This document shows positions 1-10,462 of a stretch of 64,000 nt of DNA, piece by piece. The stretch covers positions 10,394,643 through 10,458,642 of the forward strand of contig CM047429.1 of NCBI GenBank assembly GCA_026168455.1, given 5' to 3'. A program made the translations under genes and the position numbers. Under the pieces are notes generated by a model. It was not told the origin of the DNA, made no database searches, and saw nothing but the letters and a program-made list of their open reading frames with translations. This stretch comes from Theocolax elegans (taxonomy: Eukaryota > Arthropoda > Insecta > Hymenoptera > Cerocephalidae). Position 1 is the first letter of the stretch. Each line of letters starts with the position of its first letter.

Positions 1-165
1 ACTATGTCTAATTATTCCTTTGGGTGCCGCGATCATATTGAATTCAAAAAAATTAATTTTTATAAACTATTTAAAAAAAATATAACATAATTTATACTTA
101 AATCGTCATTTAGACAGTATAAAATTTTAATATAATGTGGATGGATGTGGATGGATGTGGATATG
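1..165. repeat. Partial copy of the 249-bp tandem repeat
   Basis: The stretch beginning ACTATGTCTAATTATTCC and running through the AT-rich text to the GTGGATG-rich end is found again at 1457-1610 and 1706-1850. Here GTGGATGGAT is additionally expanded as a short microsatellite (about 137-165). No open frame. Bases 166-354 are AT-rich and show nothing recognisable. Confidence 0.8.
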
Positions 166-354
166 GATAATATCGTTTAATATCTACTTAATGAACTGAA
201 TTTTTCTGAATTTCTGAGAATTGATCTACTACTTACATCCTACATTCTAGTAATGTTTTTAATATCTCTTAGTTTAATAACAAAACTTAGTTTATTATCA
301 TAAATTTATAATAATTACTATATATCTTGGAAGGTCCATTACGAAATTAAAAAA

Positions 355-1150
355 AATCATTTCTTTCTGGAGATGATTTCCAGGTCCCTACTGTAACCTC
401 CAGGTCGACGGGGCATTATCTACTGGAAGGCCAATTACGAAACCAAAGAAAAAAATTTTCCTCCTGTAGATGATGTGCAGGTCACTAATGTTACTTCCCG
501 ATCATCGGGGCAACATCTACTGGAAAACCTATTACGAACCAAAAAAAAAAAAATTTCCTATAGATGATGTGCAGGTCACTAATGTTACCTCCCGATCATC
601 GGGGCAACATCTACTGGAAGACCTATTACGAAATCAAAAAATAATTTCTTCCTGTAGAAGACGTCCAGGTCCCTACTGTAACCTCCAGGTCGACGGGGCA
701 TTATCTACTGGAAGGCCAATTACGAAACCAAAGAAAAAAATTTTCTTCCTGTAGATGATGTGCAGGTCACTAATGTTACTTCCCGATCATCGGGGCAATA
801 TCTACTGGAAAGCCTAATACAAACCAAAAAAAAAAATTTTCCTGTAGATGATGTGCAGGTCACTAATGTTACCTCCAGGTCATCGGGGCAATATCTACTG
901 AAAGACCTATTAAGAAATAAAAAAAAAAAAATTTCTTCCTGTAGATGATGTGCAGGTCACTAATTTTACCTCCTGGTCATCGGGACAACATCTACTGGAC
1001 GGCATATTACGAAATAAAAAAAAAAATTTTTCTACCTGTAGAAGATGTCCAGGTCGGTAATTTTACCTCCTGGTCGACGGGGCATCATCTACTGGAACCC
1101 ATATTACGAAATTAAAAAAAAAATATTCCCTTCCTATTGATGATGTCCAG
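355..1150. repeat. Tandem repeat, unit about 95 bp, 8-9 copies
   Basis: Successive copies start near 368, 467, 561, 655, 751, 844, 941, 1038 and 1134, a spacing of 93-99 bp. Each has a GTAGATGATGTGCAGGTC-like block, a CGGGGCAACATCTACTGGA-like block and an A-rich run of variable length. Copies at about 370 and 655 share a variant (CAGGTCCCTACTGTAACC) and lie three units apart, suggesting a 285-bp higher-order unit. The short open frames here are by-products of the periodicity, because the unit lacks stops in one frame. Confidence 0.85.
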
Positions 1151-1254
1151 TCCTTAATGTTATCTTCAGTTATAACTGATCGAGATAAACAAATAAATAA
1201 TCGTTTTAAATAATCGAGGTTAAACCATTTAAACAAGTAATTAAACACCTATAA

Positions 1255-1855
1255 TAAAGTTAAACACTATTACTAATTAATCCGTGTGGTTCCGCGATCA
1301 CTTTCATTAAATAAAATTCATTTTTTCGAAAATCCAAGAGAGATATAAGAAGTGTTAAAAAATAAAAAGTCTGCCTGTACATCCGTACGTCCGTACGCTC
1401 AGACTTAAACTTTAAAACCATTAAAAAATTAATTAAATACCTATAAAAAGTCAAACACTATGTCTAATTATTCCTTTGGGTGCCGCGATCATATTGAATT
1501 AAAAAAAAATAAATTTTTACAAACTATTTAAAAAAATATAACATAATTTATACTTAAATCGTCATTTTGACAGTATAAAATTTTAATATAATGTGGATGT
1601 GGATGCCAGTACGGACGTACGGACGTACGGATGTACGGACGTACGCTCAGACTTAAACTTTAAAACCATTAAAAAATTAATTAAATACCTATAAAAAAGT
1701 CAAACACTATGTCTAATTATTCCTTTGGATGCCGCGATCATATTGAATTAAAAAAAAATTAATTTTTACAAACTATTTAAAAAAATATAACATAATTTAT
1801 ACTTAAATCGTCATTTTGACAGTATAAAATTTTAATATAATGTGGATATAATATG
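1255..1855. repeat. 249-bp tandem repeat, two full and one diverged copy
   Basis: ACTATGTCTAATTATTCC recurs at 1457 and 1706, giving a 249-bp period; a diverged copy begins near 1266. Between copies lies a run of GTACGGAC-type hexamers (about 1378-1400 and 1610-1650). The array ends where Gypsy-1 has inserted (TATG at 1852-1855). Confidence 0.8.
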
Positions 1856-2497
1856 TGTAACGGGGTACGATCTCTCGCGTCGGTAGGAGTAAAGTTATAC
1901 TCCCTAGGCGGTGCTCTCTTTCTAGCACGCGTACGCGGTCGCCCGTTAGCTTCCTCGCTGTCGCGCGCGGGCAAGATTCGCCGATCCCTAACTTAAAGTT
2001 ATAGCCGTAAAGAGAGAGTTTTTACGGCTTCGGCGGCTCGCGAGTGGTGCACCACGTACCTTGAATCTCGATTCTCCCCGTCGATGCGTTCCACTTCGCC
2101 TGTTTCCCCTCTCTCCGTCTGGCTCTCGCGCGCGGCAACTTCGCCGTCCTCGCAGGTTCCTGGGAGTCGCTGGAGCTGTGCACTTAACACCAGCGCGCTC
2201 ACTCCACCGAATCAATCACTCTTCATGGCGCGAAACCCAGAACCCGAGCAAAAATCCGTGTTAACAATTGTTTTTCGCTTGCCACGAATTCGCAAGGAAA
2301 GCGTTACCGGCGACGTGTCTATCTGCGATGACTCGCATAGACTCTCTATATACTCTCCTCAGTCAGCTTGCGCGTCGGACCATTATTAGTCCTTACGCGC
2401 GGGCTTTCCCGATCACCTACGAGCTTTTCCGATCGTCACTCGCGCTCGTTATAGGGTATAGCTTCATGCGCATAGGAGTATGTAGCTTACCTTTACA
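1856..2497 (-). repeat. Gypsy-1 3' LTR (shortened)
   Basis: It matches the right LTR at both ends, but lacks a segment of about 345 bp present there (roughly 8060-8404), with CTC microhomology at the junction, which suggests a deletion. At about 2010 it keeps the uninterrupted sequence into which the SINE inserted in the other LTR. Confidence 0.9.
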
Positions 2498-2507
2498 CCC
2501 CCCTCCC
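2498..2507 (-). promoter_or_regulatory. Gypsy-1 polypurine tract
   Basis: On the minus strand this reads GGGAGGGGGG and directly abuts the TGTAAAGG start of the 3' LTR. That is the position and composition expected of the plus-strand primer for reverse transcription. Confidence 0.85.
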
Positions 2508-2801
2508 AGATTCCACGTACACTGGACGTGTGTATCTGAGATTCGCGGGTGCAGGATCGGGAGAGGGATCGGATGCCCAATCTTTGGCCACGGAACTTCT
2601 GAGATCTAGTCGTCCACAACGAACTAGGGGCTCTCAATTTGCTCGTTCCGTGGCAGAGGAGAGTTTAATCCAAGAGGAGCCTTCAGAGATGGGTGTCGGC
2701 TACTAACTTTGGTACTGTTCGGGTATTCCCTTATTTAGGGTTCTTCCTTGGACGACCTCTACCACGCTTCTGTTCTAATTCCGTAATGCAAGCGCGCGAT
2801 T

Positions 2802-4283
2802 CTATGGCCTTGTTTGTCGGATGAACGACCACCCTAGCGGTTTCCGCGGACGACCCCTCCCCTTTTTCGGCGGAACGCTCGCTGTGGGCCTGGGCTCCCC
2901 GCTGGGAGCGGCCGAAGAGTACATTCTTTCGCTCAGGGTGTCTTCGCTCGCAGGAGGCGGGTCGCTCGTCGCCTCTTCATCCATCGTCGGTTGGGCGACG
3001 TTGTCTACTTTGGCCAGAGGCATTCCATTCGCCTTTCCCGTCCTGAATAAGGTACGTGTTTTGAACCTTTTGTCTGGACAACTACGTATGGGCCTACATA
3101 CTTCGATGCCAACTTAGAGGTTGTCTTGTCAGCGCTGGAAGATTGGACCCTGTTCTTTTTCCAAACAAGATCGCCTATCTCAAAGTTTTCGTCTCGACGC
3201 CCGGCGTTGAATTATACGGCTTGTCTCGCTTGAGCCGCGGCGGCATTCTCGGAGGCTACTTTGTGCAACTCGGTTAGCCTGGACAGTCTCTCAAACCAGT
3301 CCTGGAGCCGCTGCTGATCAAACCGTTCTTGTGCAAGCTCTTCTTGCTCTCGCCGGTCCGTGCTAGGTGGCTCTGGCTGTCGACCGTAGTTCAACGTTGC
3401 CGGGTTCCACCCTGTCGAGCTTTGAACCGCTGTGTTTATCGCAAACACTAATTCCGGTAGCTTTTCGTCCCAGCTGGTAAGCTTTTCCTTGATGTACGAA
3501 GCTACCATTGTCTTAAGCGTGCGGTTCGACCTTTCTACGGGGTTTGCTCGAGGGTGGTAAGGAGGTGTCGTCGTATGGTACACTCCCTTCTCTTTGAGAT
3601 GTCATCGACCATCTTGTTTTTAAACTCGGTCCCATTATCGGAGTGAAATACTTCCGGCGTGCCGAAACGCATGAGACACGCTCGTGTAACTCCTTTACTA
3701 TGGTCTTTGCGTTTGCTTTTCTAATTGGAACCGCTTCAATCCAGCGCGTAAATAAGTCCTGGAAGACTAGAATGTACTCGAATCCGCGGGTAGAGCGAGG
3801 TAATGGTCCAGTCACATTACCTGCGACTACCTGCCAAGGTCTTTCGACTACTCTACGGCCCATTAGGCCTCTAGGCGATTGCTGCTCTACCTTACACTGC
3901 TGGCAGATTTGACATTTCCGCACGTAGTCACCTACCTCCGCATAGTATCGGGGCCAATAGTATAATCTGGCAACCCGTGCGAAAGTCTTTTCGCGACCTA
4001 AGTGGCCAGCAGTTGGATCGTCGTGACATTCTCTTAGAATCGACGGGCGATTCTCTCGAGGCACTACCATCTTCCATGCCTCGGTGTCTTCCATGACGTC
4101 CTCTAAGGTGGGGTCAGGCCGGTAAGTATATAGATTCCCCCCTACTACTTTCCATTCGGGGAATTCCCGTGGTCTCTCTGATACATCCTTTACCCATGAG
4201 AGATACCACGGGTCAACAGTGGTGTCGCTCCAAGAGACCGAGGCTATCGTCGGCTCTCCTTCTTCATACATTCTGGAGAGCGC
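2802..4283 (-). pseudogene. Gypsy-1 integrase with AT-hook C-terminal tail
   Basis: The zinc-binding H-H-C-C domain is visible in the frame 3513-4673 (HDDPTAGH ... CQICQQCK). The core follows: GPLPRSTRGFEYILV, but the first catalytic Asp before it is Asn (NVTGPLP). The frame then shifts near 3600-3650; the second Asp (in SDNG) is readable only in the shifted frame. The Glu-containing NPVERSNRT block is in frame 3212-3583. After one in-frame TAA near 3211 the reading continues (FEIGDLVWKKNR, KYVGPYV) into 2802-3023, which ends with KKGRGRPRKP, a textbook AT-hook. Integrase inserts the cDNA into host DNA; the tail would be expected to bind AT-rich minor grooves. This copy is non-functional. Confidence 0.88.
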
Positions 4284-4772
4284 CAGGTCTGGTCCTACGA
4301 CTTGGTCTATCATCCGTTGAAAGGTCGCCCCCGCGTATGCCAATCCGTACGGCATCCTCGTGAACTGCAACAGTCCCAATCCGGGGACTGTGAAAGCAGT
4401 AATAGGGCGCGACTCGACTTGCAACGGTATCTGATGACAGGCGCAATTCATGTCGAGAGTGGAGATATAGCGAGCCTTTCTTAGTTTGCGCAGTATATCG
4501 TGCATGAAAGGCAAAGGATATGCATCTGGTTTTGTTAAAGCGTTGACTTTCCTGAAGTCGATACAAAACCGTCTAGAATTGTCATCCTTTCTCGCCACCA
4601 CCGGGCTGGACCATCCGCTGGTCGAGGGCTCAATGACCCCGGAGTCAAGCATCTCCTTTACTTGACGGTGCATTTCTTCTTGGATTTTGTCCGAGATCGG
4701 GTAGTACCGCTGCTTGATCGGCTTGGCTGATCCGACGTCGATTGTGTGCTCGACGTCGTGAGATCGACCGAT
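4284..4772 (-). pseudogene. Gypsy-1 reverse transcriptase, N-terminal half only
   Basis: The fingers and early palm are recognisable: KPIKQRYYP, GVIEPSTSGWSSPVV, FCIDFRKVNALT, then the first catalytic Asp in STLDMN, and FTRMPYGLAYAGATFQRM. At about residue 130 of the frame (near 4283) the protein jumps without a frame change from VVGPDL to ALSRMYEE, which in Gypsy polyproteins lies between RNase H and integrase. The YxDD motif, thumb, connection and whole RNase H are therefore missing. A frameshift near 4770 separates this from the protease. Confidence 0.88.
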
Positions 4773-5425
4773 CTATGGCATGGTGTTGGATAGAACTCGG
4801 TCCAACAGCTGATGCAATTCCTCGAGTTGACTGTCGGTTGCGTCAGCAACCCCTGCTGACGACAAGGAAGCCGTACCCCCGTCCAAGCTAGCTACCTCTG
4901 ACTGGACGTGGGCTTTGCTGCTTTTGAGGAACAGCTGATCAGCGTCTGGATCTAGAACTGCACAAAATGCACGTACGAAATTGACTCCTACGTAACATTC
5001 GGCGTCCAGATTTGGCATAATGGCAACCCTGAGTTCCTTGGTCTCACCACCGATGGTGAAAGGCAACATTACGTGCCCACTCAGTGGTTGTGCATGTCCA
5101 TCAGCCAATTTCACTCTCCCCGCGTTTTCGGTAGGAGCGATTTTCCCAGGGCGGTGGCGATTGTGAGGCCGTTAGACTCCATTACCGTCGTCGAAGCTCC
5201 TGGATCATACAGGGCTCTGATTCGGAAATCGCCAATTTCCGCTTGCAGCCACCAGCGCGTCTCGTCCTCTGGACGGTAGCTCCGGTGTAGCTCCTGCTGA
5301 CCTTGAGGGATAGAATCTTGGGAATCGATTCCTTTCCTTTGCTCCTCTGGTTTCATGGAGTCTATTTCGTCGCGGATGAGCTCCGCGCGGTCCCGTTCAT
5401 TCCGTGGGCCCGAGGTTCTGGGCAT
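4773..5425 (-). pseudogene. Gypsy-1 aspartic protease region
   Basis: Two overlapping frames (5111-5425 and 4773-5114) carry the halves of one retropepsin domain. The first has ALYDPGASTTVM, the D-[TS]-G-A active-site loop with Pro in place of Thr/Ser. The second has the C-terminal part, VGVNFVRAFCAVLDPD, a common Gypsy protease ending. The protease would cleave the Gag-Pol polyprotein. A single frameshift near 5112 breaks it. Confidence 0.8.
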
Positions 5426-5466
5426 CTCGGGGACTCTCTGGCCCTCGGGTTCGGCCTGAGTCCCGT

Positions 5467-7148
5467 TTAGCCGCTCCCGGAGGCGTTTCTCTTATTGCAG
5501 TCAGGGCAATGGCGGCGGAAATACGCAAGCTTACCGCACCCATTACAGGAAATCGGTTTGCTCGGATCGAAGGGCGTCCTGCTTGTCCCTCCTTCCGCGC
5601 TCTTTCTGCCGCGGGGCTTCTCGTATTGGCCCCTCTGCTCTCCGGGCCGGTTCGGCGGTTTCTTTTTCAAAGCAAACCGCCGTCCATTTTTGAGACTTCC
5701 TGGTTTGCTACTCCCGGCTGCGCTCCCGTTCTCACATGGTAGCAGCTTCTTCAGCTCCCCTTCCATTGGAGGTGGTTTGTAGAGCTTTTCGCGCTCTTGC
5801 AGCCTATCCGCTTCGCGGGCCAAGTCAAACGGCTGGTCGGTCGTCTGCGCCTCAATTCGCTTGAACCGGCGCTGGATTCTCGGCAGCATGTTTCGCTAGA
5901 GGTGATCTACCTGGTTCCTCTCGCTAGGCTTGGGGACGAGCTCTTGTAGCATGCCTATCATGCAATTCATGTACTCACGTACCAGTTCGTCTTCACCCTG
6001 AGTACGTGAGGTGTATTCCAGGATCAGCTTCTCTTGGTAAGTTTCGCTGGCTCCGTACCAGCGTTTGATTGAGCACGTGAATCCGTCCCATTTCCTCCAC
6101 TTTCCTTTGTTGTTGCGGTACTACCTTGCGACGTCTTCCACCAGCAACTGCGAAAGTGAAGGAAGGACGTCATCCTGCGTCATGTTTGCTAGGACTCTGC
6201 AGTCATCCACGCGCTCTAAGAAGCTGTTAATGCTTTCGCTCCCGTCCCCTGAGAACTTTATTCCACACTTTCGCACGATCTCGCCTCGGTCGCGTTGGGG
6301 TTAAATGAGCGCGAAGCCCAGGACGGTTGTTCTTGGACGCACGACGCTTGGGGCCTTAAGGGTGAACTTTCTTCACATGGGGGCCTTCCTGGTACCCAGG
6401 TGTCTCCCCCCTCCCAAGCTCCGCCCAGGGTGGCGCTAGGAGATGGTCCTGGCGTTTGGAGCTGTAGTCGTGCGTCCTCTTGCTGAACCGGTGACTCCTC
6501 TGGCCGGTAGCAGGTATACGTGTCCTGAAATTGGACACGTGGACTTGGGCCTAGTGGATCCAATCGCGTACTTGATGCTCTTTGGGACGTCATGTGGCTT
6601 ACGGCATGGGTTAGTCTCGTTATCTGTGCCGCCATACTTTCCATTTGCTTTTGTAGAGCTTTTGTCTTGGCAATTTGTTCTGCCAAACACGTGGAGAATA
6701 GCCGCGGCACATCAAATGGCGTCCCATCGGTCGCTACTAGCGTTATCCAGTCAGATTGACTACCCCTCCGACTGGATTGGCTGCTAGAATGGCCCTCCTC
6801 TGGAGCTGATGGCAAGTCCTCGCTAGGTAGTCGGGTCGTACGGTTGAGATTTTCCTCAATCAGGTGCGTACCTCTCTCATCAGGTAACGGTCCTGGCGCT
6901 TTCTCCCCGACTCGACGGATCACTTCTGTCCGTTTCTCGACCCGCCTTATCCGGTCATTGATGGTGTCAGTTTCTTGACTGAACTCGTCGGCCGAATAAT
7001 TTCCTGGCAGCCATTGCTGTAGGCGTTCCGCCTTTTGATAGCGGGAACCATCAAGTCAAAGCTCCATCTGTTCTAGGTGAGCCTTGATTTGTGCTGCGTT
7101 TTGGATGTGGATCCACTCGTCCAAACTGTCGGCGTTTCGGTCGGCCAT
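5467..7148 (-). pseudogene. Gypsy-1 gag (capsid/nucleocapsid), broken
   Basis: The likely start is the ATG at 7146-7148 (MADRNADSLDEW). A TGA at 7056-7058 interrupts it after 30 codons. Next come a charged, coiled stretch (NDRIRRVEKR), the 221-codon frame 6258-6923 with a Ser/Pro-rich linker, and a shifted frame in which a capsid-type domain is readable (ESINSFLERVDDC, YQEKLILEYTSRTQGEDELVREYM) with a TAG near 6120. The nucleocapsid part is 5467-5889, with one zinc-knuckle-like motif CNGCGKLAYFRRHC, where the usual zinc-ligand His is Tyr. Gag would assemble the cytoplasmic particle in which reverse transcription occurs. Confidence 0.85.
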
Positions 7149-7687
7149 TGCGCTTATTTAATTATCGCTCGCGGATAACTTCAAATAAACAAAAATCTGT
7201 ATTTTTGGTGCACTGTGGCCTGGTGTGCGCAAGGTTATTCTATTTTAATTTGCGTCGCCGCAAAGAAAAATTAAAATTATTGAGCCAAAAGTTGAAGGAA
7301 TTATCTTTTCCCTAAGATATATAGCCACTCACTTAAATCTGCTATCCGCAAATATACTTCTAGCTTTTCGGACAGGTTCTCTTGAACTCTATTATCACTC
7401 ACTAGAGAACTATTAAAGAAAACCGAGGACAATTTGAATTTAAAAATTAATAATATACAAGATTTTTCTTATCTACTCGTTAATTTAAATTGTTAACCTG
7501 GCTCGAGGTCTATCGCAACTAAATCTTCTTAAATTAGTGAATTTAAATAAATTAAGTAACTTAATCACAAACAAATTAATATCTTATCGTTATCTAAATT
7601 ATTTAAACCGCACGCATGACCTCACTTACAATCGCATAAACATGGATTTGTTATCCTAACCTGTAAATGTTAGGACGTCGGGCCAGG
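7149..7687 (-). other. Gypsy-1 leader, AT-rich, no frame seen
   Basis: This stretch lies between the small leader frame and gag. Most of it (about 7160-7650) is much more AT-rich than the rest of Gypsy-1, so it may be an insertion into the leader. I saw no duplication, terminal repeat or frame to support that. Confidence 0.5.
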
Positions 7688-7969
7688 TTATGTCCTAACC
7701 TGCGCCGACACTCGAAAATCCGTACCCGTTATATCCCCCACCCAAACGCGACCTACGCCCTCGGGGAGCCGTTTGATCACTTCGATCACCTGGGCTAGAG
7801 AGGCGAAGTTGTCCCTGCTCGACCGGTGTCAAGAAGACCGTTTTCTGAGCACCGGGAGCCTCGTTAGGGATAGCCGTGCGTTTTGATACCGACTTTGGTC
7901 GAGGATGAGCCAGGCGAAGATAAATTTCTTCGTCTCTTCTGGCAAGTGGGTTTTTGAGTTGGGCGCCAT
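7688..7969 (-). pseudogene. Small leader ORF starting inside the Gypsy-1 primer-binding site
   Basis: An ATG at 7967-7969 overlaps the first bases of the PBS (ATGGCGCCCAAC), so the protein begins MAPNSKTHLPEETKKF. The frame runs 46 codons to a TGA at 7829-7831 and then another 46 codons to a TAA at 7688-7690. The second half (QVIEVIKRLPEGVGRVWVGD) has a protein-like composition. It could be an accessory or extended leader peptide, or chance. I do not recognise a family. The other copy-specific lesions in Gypsy-1 make the single TGA easy to explain as decay. Confidence 0.4.
7956..7968 (-). promoter_or_regulatory. Gypsy-1 primer-binding site (tRNA-Lys type)
   Basis: The minus strand reads TGGCGCCCAACTC starting two bases inside the 5' LTR. 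TGGCGCCCAAC is the form of PBS used by elements primed by a lysine tRNA, such as Drosophila gypsy (from general knowledge; not checked against a tRNA set). Confidence 0.8.
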
Positions 7970-8515
7970 TTGTAACGGGGTACGATCTCTCACGTCGGTA
8001 GGGGTAAAGGGATCAGTTGCTACGGCACTGCCTAGTAATACTCTTTAGGCGGTGCTCCGAGAGTGCGCGGCGGATTCAAAAACCGCGAGATCACTTGCCG
8101 ATCTCGCGTCTTTGTACAGCTAAAACGATGTGAGCTGAAAAGGACCGCGAATAAAAGGGATAAATTCGCGGTAAGTTTACCTCGGCCGCTCCTAAAACGG
8201 AGAGGGCGGTATTCGGGATAACGGGAATAACGTACGCCGGTAATCAATAATTAAACTCGTACTCGCATATTGATTACATATGAATTTTATTCAAGATAAA
8301 GTAATATAAATAAAGTTTAACATAGAATAAGGAAATGACAAAAGCCGTATATAGGCCTCGTGAGGTTTCGCGACGAGGTGTAACCACCGAGGTTACTCGC
8401 ACTTTCTCTCTTTCTAGCACGCGTACGCGGTCGCCCGTTAGCTTCCTCGCCGTCGCGCGCGGACGAGATCCGCCGATCCCTAACTTAAAGTTATAGCCGT
8501 AAAGAGAGAGTCTTA

Positions 8516-8958
8516 TTGAGCCGCGGTGGCTCATGGGTAGAGCTTCCGACTCTCACACCGAGGGTCGTGGGTTCGATCCCAGACGTGTACCTCTGAAAAT
8601 TTTTTCATGTGCATTTTTCGAACACCGCGACTCAGTGGCTCGGCGTGTCACTATAATGTGACGCCAGTTCAGGTGCGCGTGCGTTTCGTGCACTTATTGT
8701 CAGTGCATGAGAGGCACGGGCATCTGAACTATAGGGAACGTTAGGGACGCGAAGACGTAAAGAGGATCGCGGTGGTTCCATCGGGAGGACAGGAAACTGT
8801 AATTATTAGACTAATTACAGTGACCGATGACATCTTCCGATGGACACAAGCACCACTGTTTCAACTACATGTGCTTTGTTTACAGACACACCGTTCACCT
8901 CCGTCGCTGATTAGCCCTGGCAGCATAAATAGAGCGACGTTAAATAACATAAAAAAAA
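8516..8958 (+). mobile_element. tRNA-derived SINE inserted in the Gypsy-1 LTR
   Basis: The head is tRNA-like with pol III A and B boxes, the body is unrelated, and the tail is A-rich (ending about 8950-8958). It is bracketed by a perfect 15-bp duplication, AAAGAGAGAGTCTTA, at 8501-8515 and 8959-8973. The left LTR shows the corresponding site filled only once, near 2010, confirming insertion after the two LTRs separated. The body contains a partly self-complementary section between about 8665 and 8735. SINEs of this form are copied in trans by the RT of a LINE; which LINE is unknown. Confidence 0.9.
8527..8580 (+). promoter_or_regulatory. Pol III internal promoter (A and B boxes) of the SINE
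   Basis: The A box is TGGCTCATGGG (8527-8537) and the B box is GGTTCGATCCC (8570-8580). The B box matches the GGTTCGANTCC consensus closely, and the boxes are separated as in a tRNA gene. Confidence 0.85.
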
Positions 8959-9450
8959 AAAGAGAGAGTCTTAAACGGCTTCGGCGGCTCGCGAGTGGTG
9001 CACCACGTACCTTGAATCTTGATTCTCTCCGTCGATCCATTCGATTTCGCCTGTTTCCCCTCTCTCCGTCGGGCTCTCGCACGCGGCAACTTCGCCGTCC
9101 TCGCAGGTTCCTGGGTGTCGCTGGAGCTGTGCACTTAACACCAGCACGCTCACTCCACCGAATCACTCACTCTTCACGGCGCGAAACCCAGAACTCGAGC
9201 AAGAATCCGTGTTAACAATTGTTTTTCGCTTGCCACGAATTCGCAAGGAAGGCGTTACCGGCGACGTGTCTATCTACGATGACTCGCATAAACTCTCTAT
9301 ATACTCTCCTCAGTCAGCTTGCCCGTCGGACCATTATTAGTCCTTACGCGCGGGCTTTCCCGATCACCTACGAGCTTTTCCGATCGTCACTCGCGCTCGT
9401 TATAAGGTACAGCTTCATACGCATAGGAGTATGTAGCTTACCTTTACATA

Positions 9451-10236
9451 TGTTGTTTACGTAACTTTTCATATCATGTATTATTTCTTTTTTCTAATTT
9501 TTACAGTTTATTAAGATTTCGATATATTATTTAGTAATACTTTAAATATAACTTCATGTAAATATCTGAAATGTCTAATTTTCTTTTACTCGGCTATGTA
9601 TTTTTCGATATCTTTTTCGTCTCCTATATATATGTCTAGTTGAAAAAGTTGAAACATAGCTATTGGGGAAAACGAAAGAGTGAGTGAGACCCGCGTGATT
9701 TAAACGGTCATCTTTTATCTTGCACGGTCGTCAATCATTTAATTTGCCGAGAAGCGTGCGCGTAGCAGAACCTGTCAGTGACAATTATTGGTTGTGTTGA
9801 TAATTTAAAAGTTTGTCAAATTCTTGGTTTTACTAAATGTGTAAGTATCAAGATTTAAATAAAAATAGTAAAACAAATTTAGGAAACGTTTATTAATCAT
9901 TTAAATAAATTATTTTAGAAGAGTTAAAAATATAATTATTTGTTAATAAAATTATTTATTTAACAATTTAGATTCTGGAGCTCAGTCGTCAAACGTATCA
10001 AGCAATTACTGATAAATGTTTGCAAATATATGTTATAATTGGTAGATTTATTTTTCTTGAAAACTTTAATTGCAAGGAGTATACGATGAAGCGTACAATT
10101 TTAATGATCGGATGGAAATACATAACTTCTTGGTATTATTTTAATAATCTTTATTTTATCAAATGATTTTGCATAGGTTATGTAAGATGTAATGTATACA
10201 ATATTTTTATAGGTATTCTTATAGTTATATAAACTC
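9451..10236 (+). repeat. Left arm of a long inverted repeat (pairs with 16365-17229)
   Basis: Starting with TGTTGTTTACGTAAC, this arm is the reverse complement of 16365-17229 through to ATAGTTATATAAACTC, with scattered differences and an extra segment of about 55 bp in the right arm (around 16770-16830). The arms are non-coding. They could be long terminal inverted repeats of a DNA transposon whose interior was invaded by Copia, or an inverted duplication. Gypsy-1 ends exactly at the outer edge of this arm. Confidence 0.85.
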
Positions 10237-10462
10237 TAAACCTATGTTTTCATCTAAAATGTTCATTGGCAATAGTTTAATTTTTGTAAGATTATAATTC
10301 GTCTTACAAACAAAAACATATCCATTTTGTATAAACTTTGACAAATTCGCAGTATAGCTGCATAAGTATGAAATGAGCTAAACAAAAATCGGAAACCATT
10401 TTCTTACAATTTTAAAAACTTATCGTAAAGATAAATTTAATCAACATATAGTTTCTTTCAAC

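Larger units (their letters stand above)
1856..9448 (-). mobile_element. Gypsy-1: full-length, decayed Gypsy-type LTR retrotransposon
   Basis: The element reads right to left. Both LTRs have TG...CA ends (as TGTAACGGGG...CTTTACA on the plus strand). The element is flanked by the exact 4-bp duplication TATG (1852-1855 and 9449-9452), the usual Gypsy duplication size. Internal order on the minus strand is PBS, a leader with a small frame, gag, protease, RT, integrase, polypurine tract. This is Gypsy order (RT before integrase). Coding is broken by stops, frameshifts and an in-frame deletion of about 300 codons covering the RT active site and RNase H, so the copy cannot be autonomous. No env-like frame lies between integrase and the 3' LTR; bases 2508-2801 are 3' untranslated. 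Confidence 0.93.
7971..9448 (-). repeat. Gypsy-1 5' LTR, enlarged by a SINE
   Basis: The LTR is 1478 bp. It matches the left LTR at both ends (TGTAACGGGG and TAGCTTACCTTTACA), retains the roughly 345 bp missing from the left copy, and contains the SINE at 8516-8958. Without SINE and duplication it would be about 1020 bp. Confidence 0.9.

Noticed and set aside
470..948. Open frames of 94 and 62 codons at the window start
   Set aside because: They are repeating peptides (DDVQVTNVTSRSSGQ) made by the 95-bp tandem repeat; periodic openness, not a gene.
1999..2609. Several 60-113 codon frames in the LTRs (also around 8772-9464)
   Set aside because: They appear in both LTRs on both strands, lack any domain, and GC-rich LTR sequence has few stops.
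8516..8595. A genuine tRNA gene
   Set aside because: The B box is good, but the acceptor arms do not pair and the unit has a long body, A-rich tail and target duplication, so it is a SINE head.
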